From: Sinomonas sp. ASV322
GTDB lineage: Bacteria; Actinomycetota; Actinomycetes; Actinomycetales; Micrococcaceae
Assembly: GCF_030908245.1 (NCBI RefSeq)
Contig: NZ_JAVFJJ010000002.1
Coordinates: 310,001 to 374,000, forward strand
DNA length: 64,000 nucleotides
Direction: 5' to 3'
Positions 26,346 through 33,500 of the stretch are shown piece after piece. A program made the translations under genes and the position numbers. The notes beneath the pieces were generated by a model that was given only the letters and a program-made list of their open reading frames with translations, was not told where the DNA came from and made no database searches. Positions within the stretch are counted from its first letter, which is position 1, and every line of letters starts with the position of its first letter.

Positions 26346-26390
26346 GCGTGGCCACGTCCCGCCCGACACGACGCGTGGCCAGCTCCCGTT
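26346..26390. repeat. Family C repeat between convergent genes
   Basis: GCGTGGCCACGTCCCGCC (26346-26363) and GCGTGGCCAGCTCCCGTT (26373-26390) fill the 50-bp gap between the DUF5997 and MarR gene ends, the second just reaching the MarR stop. Confidence 0.75.
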
Positions 26391-26769
26391 ACGCCGGGAG
26401 GTTGGCCTCGAGCAGCTCACGATGGGTCCCGGCCGCCTCGTCGTGAAGGTGAGCGCCGGCCTCGGTGAGCTCCACGTAGAGCGATCGGCGATCTTCGGCG
26501 CACGCAGCGCGCTGCACGTAGCCGGCCTTCTCGAGCCGGTCGACGATCTTCGACAGCGCGCTCTGCGTCATCGGCGAGACCAGGGTGAGGTCCTTCATGC
26601 GGCACCCCTCGGCGCGGTGCTCGGCGAGGAGGTCCAGCGTCTCGAACTCGTTGAGGCCAATGCCGTGGCGTGAGGACAGCTCGCGGTCGAGCGCGTTCGA
26701 GGTCTTGAGATAGGCGCATTGGAGCGCCCGCCATTGCTCGACGAGCTCCTGTGTGGCCTCCGTGGACAT
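26389..26769 (-). CDS. MarR family transcriptional regulator
   Basis: 126 residues: winged helix (GCRMKDLTLVSPMTQSALSKIVDRLEKAGYVQRAACAEDRRSLYVELTEAG). Divergent from the MFS exporter gene; probably represses it and itself through the dyad at 26823-26846. Its final codons overlap a family C repeat unit. Confidence 0.92.
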   Translation of the reverse strand: MSTEATQELVEQWRALQCAYLKTSNALDRELSSRHGIGLNEFETLDLLAEHRAEGCRMKDLTLVSPMTQSALSKIVDRLEKAGYVQRAACAEDRRSLYVELTEAGAHLHDEAAGTHRELLEANLPA

Positions 26770-26818
26770 GCCCCGATTCTACCTCGACGCGGAATCTAAT
26801 TCCACATCATCTTTTTCC

Positions 26819-26847
26819 TTGTCATTGAATGATGCGTCATGTAATGT
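26819..26847 (+). promoter_or_regulatory. Promoter of the MFS gene with embedded MarR-type dyad
   Basis: TTGTCA (26819-26824), 17-bp spacer, TAATGT (26842-26847). A 24-bp imperfect dyad (26823-26846, 18 of 24 positions symmetric, outer CATT/AATG, inner ATGA/TCAT) covers spacer and -10. Transcription would begin at about 26854, one base before the ATG, so the message should be leaderless. Confidence 0.65.
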
Positions 26848-26854
26848 CCGTGGC

Positions 26855-28336
26855 ATGGCACAAGACCTTTCCACGCTGACCGACTTGGCCTCCCCTCAGA
26901 CCTCTACTCGGCCTGCCACTGGGCCGAGCGGTGACGCCCGTTGGACCAGGGCGCAATGGCTCCTTCTCGTGACCCTGTGCGTCGTCCTCGCCCTCGACGG
27001 CCTCGACGTCTCGATGGTCGGCGTCGCGCTCCCCTCGATCGGCCGGGAGCTCGGCCTCGGCACGGGCGCGCTCCAATGGATCGTGTCCGGCTACGTGCTG
27101 GGCTACGGCTCGCTCCTGCTCCTGGGAGGCCGCATGGCAGACCTCTTGGGGCGCCGCCGGATCTTCCTCATCGCACTGACCGTGTTCGCCGCGGCGTCGC
27201 TCCTCGGCGGCCTCGTGAGCGACCCGACGCTGCTCATCGCGACGCGCTTCATCAAGGGCCTCGCCGCCGCGTTCACCGCGCCGACGGGCTTCTCGATCAT
27301 CACGACCAACTTTGCCGAAGGCCGCGAGCGCAACCGCGCCATCTCGATCTACACGACGTTCGGCGCGAGCGGCTTCTCGCTCGGGCTCGTGGTCGGCGGG
27401 CTCATGACGGCGCTCAGCTGGCGCTGGACGTTCCTCTTCTCCGTGCCGATCGCCGTCGCGGCCGTGCTCCTGGGCCTGCGCTTCATCCCTCGGGATCACT
27501 CCGCGGGCGACGGCGGGCACGACGTCTGGGGCGCCGTCACCCTTTCGGCCGGCATGCTCGGGCTCGTCTTCACGCTCGTCTCCGCGCCGGACGCCGGCTG
27601 GGGCTCCGCGCAGACGATCGGCGGCTTCGCGGCGTCGGCGGCCGTGCTCGCGGCCTTCGGATGGATCGAAACTCGCGTCAAGCACCCGCTCATCCGCTTC
27701 GGAATCCTGCGCGAAGGCTGGGTCGCGCGCGCCAACCTCGCCGCCGTCGCCCTCTTCGGCTCCTACCTGAGCTTCCAGTTCATCGTGACGCTGTACCTGC
27801 AGTCAGTTCTCGGCTGGGCACCGCTCGCGATGGCCCTCGCACTCCTTCCCGCGGGGCTCATGGTGGCGGGCAGCGCGCCGTTCGCGAGCCGGCTCATCGA
27901 CCGCTTCGGGGCCACGCGCCTCGTCGTCGCAGGTCTGCTCTCGCTCTCGCTCGGGTACATCCTGTTCCTGCGGATCGGCACGCAGCCGGCCTACGCCCTC
28001 GACATCCTCCCGTCGGTGCTCCTCCTGGGCGTCGGCTTCGCGCTCGGCTTCCCGTCGATCAACGTGCAGGCGACCGCGGGGATCCACGACGCCGAACAGG
28101 GCCTCGCCGCGGGGCTCATCCAGACGAGCACGCAGGTGGGAGCGGCGCTCGTGCTTGCGGTGACGACGGCGCTCGTGGGCTCGGGCGGGCACGACGGCCA
28201 CGCCTCGGCGGCCGCCATGCTCGACGTGTTCCGACCGGGCCTCGGCCTCAGCACGGCCGTCGCCGTCGCGGGGCTCCTCATCGCGGTCGCGCCGCGGTGG
28301 TGGCGGGTGCGGCGCGCCGGGGGCGCCAGCACCTGA
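26855..28336 (+). CDS. MFS drug-efflux transporter, DHA2 (14-helix) family
   Basis: 493 residues with about 14 membrane segments; family motifs LDGLDVSMVGVALPSIGREL (near motif D1), GGRMADLLGRRRIF (motif A) and a motif-C-like GFSLGLVVGGLMTA. ATG 26855 follows a promoter that leaves almost no leader. Likely proton-coupled multidrug exporter controlled by the divergent MarR protein; substrate unknown. Confidence 0.92.
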   Translation: MAQDLSTLTDLASPQTSTRPATGPSGDARWTRAQWLLLVTLCVVLALDGLDVSMVGVALPSIGRELGLGTGALQWIVSGYVLGYGSLLLLGGRMADLLGRRRIFLIALTVFAAASLLGGLVSDPTLLIATRFIKGLAAAFTAPTGFSIITTNFAEGRERNRAISIYTTFGASGFSLGLVVGGLMTALSWRWTFLFSVPIAVAAVLLGLRFIPRDHSAGDGGHDVWGAVTLSAGMLGLVFTLVSAPDAGWGSAQTIGGFAASAAVLAAFGWIETRVKHPLIRFGILREGWVARANLAAVALFGSYLSFQFIVTLYLQSVLGWAPLAMALALLPAGLMVAGSAPFASRLIDRFGATRLVVAGLLSLSLGYILFLRIGTQPAYALDILPSVLLLGVGFALGFPSINVQATAGIHDAEQGLAAGLIQTSTQVGAALVLAVTTALVGSGGHDGHASAAAMLDVFRPGLGLSTAVAVAGLLIAVAPRWWRVRRAGGAST

Positions 28337-28347
28337 CCCCCCCAGGG

Positions 28348-28427
28348 CTCGGCCACGCGTCAGGTGAGATCTGGCCACGCGTCGTGCTGCTGGCGACCCG
28401 TGGCCACCTCTCGCACAACCCGTGGCC
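28348..28427. repeat. Family C repeat, inverted orientation, between convergent genes
   Basis: GGCCACGCGTC at 28350-28360 and TGGCCACGCGTCG near 28371, then CCCGTGGCCACCTCTCGC and CCCGTGGCCGTGG. These are the reverse complement of the words at 4661-4770. Lies just after the MFS stop. Confidence 0.7.
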
Positions 28428-28560
28428 GTGGCGGGGGGCGGCCGGGGGGGGGGCCCCCCCCGCCGGCCCCCGCCCCCCGGGCCACCCCCCCCAACCCCCG
28501 GGGGGGGGGGGCCGCGCCCGCGGGGGGGCCCCCCCCCCGGGCGCCCCCTCGCCGCAGGCG
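28428..28560. other. G/C homopolymer tract, probable sequence artefact
   Basis: About 130 bases made almost entirely of alternating runs of G and C up to 14 long. No coding or regulatory content can be read. It lies between convergent gene ends, where strong hairpins impede sequencing. Bases here should not be trusted. Confidence 0.7.
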
Positions 28561-28570
28561 CAACCACGGG

Positions 28571-29326
28571 CTAGAGCTCGCGCTCGGCGTAGGCGTGCAG
28601 GGCGTCGCGCACGAAAGTCGCGCCCTCGGCGCCGCCGTAGTTGGCCGCGAAACGCTCGTCCGCCACGTACATGTCGGCGAGGCCGAGCACGTAGGCCTTC
28701 GCCGGCCCTCCGGGGTATCCGGGCGTCCCGGGGATATCGCGGAGCCAGGCGACGTGCCGACCGGCGAGTGCCTGGGCCGCGTCGCCTTCGGGCGAGGCTC
28801 CGCTGGCCGCGGCGGCGCGCCAGTCCTCCATGAGCCGCGCGAGGCGGCCCTTCCACTCCCGCTGGCCTTCGTCACCGAGACCGCGCCACCACGTGTCGCT
28901 GTCGGCATACGCCTTCGCGCCCCAGCGGGCCTCGACCTCGTCCTTGTATTGCGTGTGATCGAAGCCGTCGAACATGTCCTGTGCCATGAGCTGGCCGCCT
29001 CCTTCGAGTTGCTGAATGGTTGTCTCGACGGCCCGCGCCTGGCGCGCGAGCCGCTCCTGCTCTTGCCGAAGCCACGCGAGATGCGTGCGCAGCGCTCCGG
29101 CCTGGTCCGCCTGCTGCTCGAGGACCTCCGCAACGGCCGGCAAGCCCAGCCCGAGCTCGCGAAGCAGGAGGATGCGCTGGAGCCGCACGAGCGACTCCTC
29201 GTCGTAATACCGATATCCGTTGTGGCCCACGCGGCTCGGTTCAAGCAGGCCGATGCTCCCATAGTGGCGCAGCGTCCTGCTCGTCGTCCCGGCGAGCCTG
29301 GCGACTTCCTGAATGCTCCAGTCCAT
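28571..29326 (-). CDS. TipA-like MerR family regulator with TipAS antibiotic-binding domain
   Basis: 251 residues. MerR winged helix (MDWSIQEVARLAGTTSRTLRHYGSIGLLEPSRVGHNGYRYYDEESLVRLQRI), a coiled-coil dimer helix (about 75-110) and a TipAS-type all-helical domain (FDHTQYKDEVEARWG, DTWWRGLG, YVLGLADMYVADERFAANYGG). ATG 29326 is preceded by a perfect AAGGAGGAAA. Relatives bind thiopeptide or other antibiotics and activate their own promoter; the promoter upstream has the matching architecture. Confidence 0.92.
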   Translation of the reverse strand: MDWSIQEVARLAGTTSRTLRHYGSIGLLEPSRVGHNGYRYYDEESLVRLQRILLLRELGLGLPAVAEVLEQQADQAGALRTHLAWLRQEQERLARQARAVETTIQQLEGGGQLMAQDMFDGFDHTQYKDEVEARWGAKAYADSDTWWRGLGDEGQREWKGRLARLMEDWRAAAASGASPEGDAAQALAGRHVAWLRDIPGTPGYPGGPAKAYVLGLADMYVADERFAANYGGAEGATFVRDALHAYAEREL

Positions 29327-29348
29327 GCGTTTCCTCCTTGCCCTTTCG

Positions 29349-29379
29349 AGGGTAGAAGTTGACGCTGCGTCAAGGTCAA
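29349..29379 (-). promoter_or_regulatory. MerR-type promoter with 19-bp spacer and palindromic operator
   Basis: On the minus strand: TTGACC (29379-29374), 19-bp spacer, TACCCT (29354-29349). The spacer holds a perfect palindrome TTGACGC-A-GCGTCAA (29373-29359). The long spacer with a centred dyad is the hallmark of MerR-activated promoters, so autoregulation is expected. GGTCAA is repeated once more just upstream. Confidence 0.8.
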
Positions 29380-29476
29380 GGTCAAGGGCGAAATGAGCAC
29401 GACGATTCAAGTCTCAGAAAATGTCGGACGCCCCACCTAGCATGAGAGCATCGACAACCACCACAGAGGGGGATAC

Positions 29477-29662
29477 GTGAGCTCGGTAACGATCATCAAA
29501 CTGTCCGTTGCAGAAGCTGAAGCGCGGCGCGCCGCCATCATTGGCGAAGTTGGCTGCGATGAAGAGCAGCTGCGTGCACGCGCCGAGTCATACTCCTTGG
29601 ATGCCCGCGAGCTGGCACTCTTCGACGAACTCGAGGGACTCGACTACCTGCTCGGCCGTTGA
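29477..29662 (+). CDS. Small hypothetical protein, first gene of a two-gene cassette
   Basis: 61 residues from GTG 29477 with GAGGGGG upstream; predicted mostly helical and acidic (VAEAEARRAAIIGEVGCDEEQLRARAESYSLDARELALFDELEGLDYLL). Not recognised with confidence. Its stop overlaps the TTG start of the next gene by TTGA, so the two are co-translated. Size and coupling resemble antitoxin-plus-partner pairs, but nothing specific supports that. Confidence 0.65.
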   Translation: MSSVTIIKLSVAEAEARRAAIIGEVGCDEEQLRARAESYSLDARELALFDELEGLDYLLGR

Positions 29663-30399
29663 GTTCAGCGTCGCTCGAGGCTCAGGCTGAGCGCTTCGCC
29701 GAGGACCTCACGGAAACCGTTAGCGATGTGGTGCCCGGCATCGCTGCGTTCGCAGCAACGTCTTTGAGCAGCGATGCGGGCGAACGTTTTCTGGTAAGGC
29801 AGTCGCCTAATACGGGCATCGCACTGAGGGTCGGGGACGAGCCGCTCCTCACGCTGACCGTAGAGTATCGATGCCGGCTGGATGGTCACGATCGATACCT
29901 GGCGGTTGATGAATCCAGCATCAAAGTCTTCGCCGGCTCCCGCGCAGCAGGAGAGCCTCTCTTTCGCTTCGAGTACGTGCGATCCACGCACGACGGCGTG
30001 CCGGCGGCGCATCTGCATGTCCACGCCCACAGGGATGCCCTGACTTACGTGATGGCGCGGTGCGGAGACTCAACCGGCCGCGCAAGACGCAGGCAGCAGA
30101 CCGCTCAAGTGCCCCGATCCGATGAGCTTCATTTTCCGCTCGGTGGCCATCGGTTCCGCCCATGCCTGGAAGACGTGTTGGAGATGCTGATCACGGAGCT
30201 CGGCGTCGATCACCCAGACGCGGCACGAGCCGCCCTTCGAGCGGGCCGGGAATCCTGGAGGCGCACCCAGACACGCAGCGTCGTACGTGACGCCCCGTCC
30301 GAAGCCATTGCCGCACTTGAGGATCTCGGCTACGAAGTCAGCTTCAAAGGACTGGGCTCGAACCAGCCTGAGAACGTAGCCCGTCTTCAGGACTACTAA
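29659..30399 (+). CDS. Hypothetical protein, second gene of the cassette
   Basis: 246 residues, soluble, from TTG 29659 coupled to the previous stop. Recognisable blocks are FLVRQSPNTGIALRVGDEPLLTLTVEYRC, VPAAHLHVHAHRDALTYVM and ELHFPLGGHRFRPCLEDVLEMLITELG. I recall similar proteins of unknown function in other actinobacteria but no domain name. The histidine-rich HLHVHAH and GGHRFRP might be a metal or catalytic site. Base composition (many A/T third positions) is clearly lower in GC than neighbouring genes, a sign of transfer. Confidence 0.7.
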   Translation: MSSASLEAQAERFAEDLTETVSDVVPGIAAFAATSLSSDAGERFLVRQSPNTGIALRVGDEPLLTLTVEYRCRLDGHDRYLAVDESSIKVFAGSRAAGEPLFRFEYVRSTHDGVPAAHLHVHAHRDALTYVMARCGDSTGRARRRQQTAQVPRSDELHFPLGGHRFRPCLEDVLEMLITELGVDHPDAARAALRAGRESWRRTQTRSVVRDAPSEAIAALEDLGYEVSFKGLGSNQPENVARLQDY

Positions 30400-30941
30400 G
30401 CCCTCCGCCCGCTCAGCCGGTCGACGACGGCGAGCAGCTCCCCGAGCGAGGTCCCGAAGGCGCGCTCGGGCCACGTCCCGGCCAGGGACGAGTAGTGGTA
30501 CAGCCCCTCACCCATGAGCATGACGGCGGTGGCGACGGCCGGGTCGGTGATCTCACGGCGGATCAGGGCCAGCCACGCGGCGTCGAGCTCCTCGAGGACC
30601 GCGAGCGCGCCGGGGTGACCGGCCCGGGCAAGCCGAATCGCCGCGACGAAAAGCGCGTCCATGTCCGTGCCCGAGTTGACCGAGGTCCGCACGAAGTACC
30701 GCGAGGGCCCCTCGGGATCCGCGGCCATGCGTTCGCGATCGACCTCTGCGGCGGCACGCAGCGCCTCGAGAAGGGCCTCCGCGAGGGCGTCCTTGCTCTT
30801 GAAGTGGTACAGGAGCCCGCCCTTGGAGACGCTGGCACGCGCAGCGACGGCGTCCATGGTCGCGGCGCGTTCGCCCTCGGAGACGAGGAGGTCGCGATAC
30901 GCGGCGACGAGGGCCTCGCGGGCCTTGGGCGGTCTGGGCAT
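30396..30941 (-). CDS. TetR family transcriptional regulator
   Basis: 181 residues: N-terminal helix-turn-helix (ATMDAVAARASVSKGGLLYHFKSKDALAEALLEAL). ATG 30941 chosen because homology begins MPRPPKAREALVAAYRDLL; no clear Shine-Dalgarno. Divergent from an MFS exporter gene, which it probably represses through the palindrome at 30971-30984. Its stop is 4 bases inside the end of the convergent hypothetical gene. Confidence 0.9.
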   Translation of the reverse strand: MPRPPKAREALVAAYRDLLVSEGERAATMDAVAARASVSKGGLLYHFKSKDALAEALLEALRAAAEVDRERMAADPEGPSRYFVRTSVNSGTDMDALFVAAIRLARAGHPGALAVLEELDAAWLALIRREITDPAVATAVMLMGEGLYHYSSLAGTWPERAFGTSLGELLAVVDRLSGRRA

Positions 30942-30960
30942 AAGGAAACTGTACGCGGTG

Positions 30961-30989
30961 TTGTAACTAAACCGTCCAGACGGTACAGT
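30961..30989 (+). promoter_or_regulatory. MFS promoter with TetR-type operator
   Basis: TTGTAA (30961-30966), 17-bp spacer, TACAGT (30984-30989). A perfect 14-bp palindrome ACCGTCCAGACGGT (30971-30984) fills the spacer and touches the -10, an ideal repression site for the divergent TetR protein. Confidence 0.75.
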
Positions 30990-31075
30990 TATTTCATCGA
31001 CTGCTCCATAGAAGTCGTTTTGACCCTTCAGAACGACAGTTTCGGAGCAATCGATTCCACGCAAAGGAGTCCCCC

Positions 31076-32614
31076 GTGTTCCAGATGGCGCAGCCCGCGC
31101 TCCGTACCGCGCAGCCAGGCACCGCCCAGCCCGGCATCGCGCGACGCTGGCTCGCGCTCGCCGCGCTCATGTTCCCCGTGCTGCTCATCGCCGTCGACAA
31201 CACCGTGCTCGCCTTCGCCCTCCCCGCGATCTCCCTCGCACTCCAGCCGGGCAGCACCGAGCTCCTGTGGATCGTCGACGTCTACGCGCTAGTCCTCGCC
31301 GGACTTCTCGTCCCAATGGGCAGCATTGGAGACCGCTTCGGCCGCCGCCGCATGCTGCTCATCGGCGCCACGGGCTTCGCCGCCGTCTCCGCGGCGGCCG
31401 CCTTCGCCACGAACCCCGGCCAGCTCATCGCGGCCCGCGCGCTCATCGGGATCTTCGGCTCGATGATCATGCCCGCGACGCTCTCGCTCATCCGGAACAT
31501 CTTCGCCGACGCCACCGAGCGCCGCCTCGCGATCGCGATCTGGGCGGCGGCGTACTCGGGCGGCGCGGCGCTCGGCCCGCTCGTGGGCGGCGCGCTCCTC
31601 GAGCACTTCGCATGGGGCTCGGTCTTCCTCTTGGCCGTGCCGGCCCTCGTCCCGCTCCTCGTGCTTGCGCCGTTCCTCGTGCCCGAATCCCGCGACCCCG
31701 CGCCGTCGCCCATCGACGCGCCGAGCATCCTCCTCGTCATCGCTGCCGCGACGGCGGTCGTCTACGGGATCAAGGAGCTGGCGCACGACGGCGGCGCCCC
31801 CGCCGCGCTCATCCTCGCCGGAGGGCTCGTGGCCGGCTGGGCGTTCGTGCGGCGGCAGCTGCGCCGCGAGCGGCCGATGCTCGACATGCGGCTCTTCCGC
31901 ACGCCGGCGTTCAGCGCGAGCCTCGCCTCGAACCTGCTCAGCATCTTCTCCCTCGTCGGGTTCATGCTGTTCCTCTCGCAGCATCTCCAGCTCGTCGTGG
32001 GCGAATCGCCGCTCCGGGCCGGGCTCCTCATGCTGCCCGGTCTCGCTCTCACGATCGCGACGGGCCTCGCTGCCGTCCGCCTCGCCGGGCGGTTCTCGGC
32101 GCCCGCGGTCATGGTCACGGGCCTTCTGCTCAACGCGTCGGGCTATGGGATCGTGCTCGCGTTCGGCCGCGACGGCTCGCTGCCCGCGCTGCTCGTGGGC
32201 TTCGCGGTGGTCGGCGCGGGCGTGGGGCTCGCCGAGACGCTCTCGAACGACCTCATCATCGCGAGCGTCCCGCCCGCGAAGGCGGGTGCCGCCTCCGCCA
32301 TCTCGGAGACCGCCTACGAGCTCGGAGCAGTTCTCGGGACCGCCATCCTCGGCAGCGTGCTCGCCGCGGCATACCGCCTCAACGTGGTCGTGCCGGGCGG
32401 GCTTCCGAGCGACGCCGCGGCGCGGGCACGGGAGACGCTCGGCGGGGCGGTCGACGCCGCTCCCCTCCTCCCGGGGCCCGTCGCCACCGAGCTCCTCGAG
32501 TCCGCGCGGGGCGCGTTCGACTCGGGCGTCGGGGTGACCGCAGCGATCGGCGCGGTGCTCATGCTCGTGGCGGCCGCCGTCGTCGGCCGCGCCCTCGCGC
32601 CGCACAGAAGGTGA
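31076..32614 (+). CDS. MFS drug-efflux transporter, DHA2 (QacA/SmvA-like)
   Basis: 512 residues, about 14 membrane helices; VDNTVLAFALPAISLAL (motif D1), GSIGDRFGRRRMLLIG (motif A), AAYSGGAALGPLVGGALLEHF (motif C). GTG 31076 follows AAAGGAG. Likely exports cationic or lipophilic drugs. The divergent TetR gene is its probable repressor. Confidence 0.92.
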   Translation: MFQMAQPALRTAQPGTAQPGIARRWLALAALMFPVLLIAVDNTVLAFALPAISLALQPGSTELLWIVDVYALVLAGLLVPMGSIGDRFGRRRMLLIGATGFAAVSAAAAFATNPGQLIAARALIGIFGSMIMPATLSLIRNIFADATERRLAIAIWAAAYSGGAALGPLVGGALLEHFAWGSVFLLAVPALVPLLVLAPFLVPESRDPAPSPIDAPSILLVIAAATAVVYGIKELAHDGGAPAALILAGGLVAGWAFVRRQLRRERPMLDMRLFRTPAFSASLASNLLSIFSLVGFMLFLSQHLQLVVGESPLRAGLLMLPGLALTIATGLAAVRLAGRFSAPAVMVTGLLLNASGYGIVLAFGRDGSLPALLVGFAVVGAGVGLAETLSNDLIIASVPPAKAGAASAISETAYELGAVLGTAILGSVLAAAYRLNVVVPGGLPSDAAARARETLGGAVDAAPLLPGPVATELLESARGAFDSGVGVTAAIGAVLMLVAAAVVGRALAPHRR

Positions 32615-32648
32615 CCGAGGGGCGACGGCGAACGCGCGACCCGTTCAA

Positions 32649-32760
32649 GGGTCACCTCCTGCGGGTGCTCACCCACGGGAGGTGACCCCCAAACGGCCCC
32701 GCACCCACGGGAGGTGACCCCCAAACGGCCCCGCACCCACGGGAGGTGACCCCCAAACGG
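32649..32760. repeat. Family E repeat between convergent genes
   Basis: GGGTCACCTCC (32649-32659), a loop containing GGGTGCTCACCC, and GGAGGTGACCCC form a stem. The right arm with its spacer is then repeated as 32-bp units starting at 32675, 32707 and 32739. The same element, expanded as 63-bp units, lies inside rskA (53450-53625). Confidence 0.85.
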
Positions 32761-32766
32761 GAGCGG

Positions 32767-33465
32767 TCAGTGCACCTTGTCCCTGAGGAACTCGACTGAG
32801 CGGGACCACGCGAGCTTCGCCGCCTCGGGGCGGTAGTTGCCCTGGGGGTTGGAGTCGTTGGCGAAGGCGTGCGGCGCGTCGTAGTAGAAGTACTCGACCT
32901 CGGCCCCCGACTCGCGGCGGATCTGCTCCGCCTGCTTGCGGGCCTCCGCGACCGGATAGCCGCGGTCCAGCTTGCCGTAATGGCCCTGGATCGCGGCGCG
33001 GACGCCGGAGAAGTGATTCGGCACGCCCTGGCCGACGCCGTAGAACGGCACGGCCGCGCTGACCCGCTCGCCCTGCTGCGCGGCGAGCTGCAGCACGAAG
33101 CCGCCGCCCATGCAGAAGCCGATGGTCCCGACGGTCGAGCTCGTCACCTCGGGGAGGCCCAAGAGGTAGTCGACGGCGCCGGCCAGGAGACGCGCGCCCT
33201 CGGCCTCGGGAAGCTGGCGCATCATTTTGGCGGCCTCGGCGCCGTCGTGCGCGACGCGCCCGCCGAACAGGTCCGGCGCGAGGGCCACGAAGCCCTCGGC
33301 GGCGAGGCGGTCGGCGACGTCGCGGATGTGGTCGACGAGCCCCCACCACTCCTCGATGACAATGACGCCGGGGCCAGATCCGGCGGGCGGAAGCGCAAGG
33401 TAGCCGTGAGCCTCGCGGCCGGCCGACTCAAACGTGACGTTCTGGAAAGGCCTGTTCTCGCTCAT
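32767..33465 (-). CDS. Dienelactone hydrolase family protein
   Basis: 232 residues, alpha/beta hydrolase. Catalytic triad candidates: Cys in GTIGFCMGGGF, Asp in the following strand, His in YDAPHAFAND. VIVIEEWWGLVDHIRDVADRLAAEGFVALAPDL matches the family. Cytosolic; hydrolyses dienelactones in chloroaromatic breakdown in characterised members, but many relatives act on other esters, and no aromatic pathway genes are nearby. Confidence 0.9.
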   Translation of the reverse strand: MSENRPFQNVTFESAGREAHGYLALPPAGSGPGVIVIEEWWGLVDHIRDVADRLAAEGFVALAPDLFGGRVAHDGAEAAKMMRQLPEAEGARLLAGAVDYLLGLPEVTSSTVGTIGFCMGGGFVLQLAAQQGERVSAAVPFYGVGQGVPNHFSGVRAAIQGHYGKLDRGYPVAEARKQAEQIRRESGAEVEYFYYDAPHAFANDSNPQGNYRPEAAKLAWSRSVEFLRDKVH

Positions 33466-33500
33466 GGAACCACGCTAGACCTCCGGCGTAGCGTGGACCC

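Noticed and set aside
28278-28856. Proline/glycine-rich frames running through 28430-28560
   Set aside because: They are produced by the G/C homopolymer tract and have no meaning as proteins.
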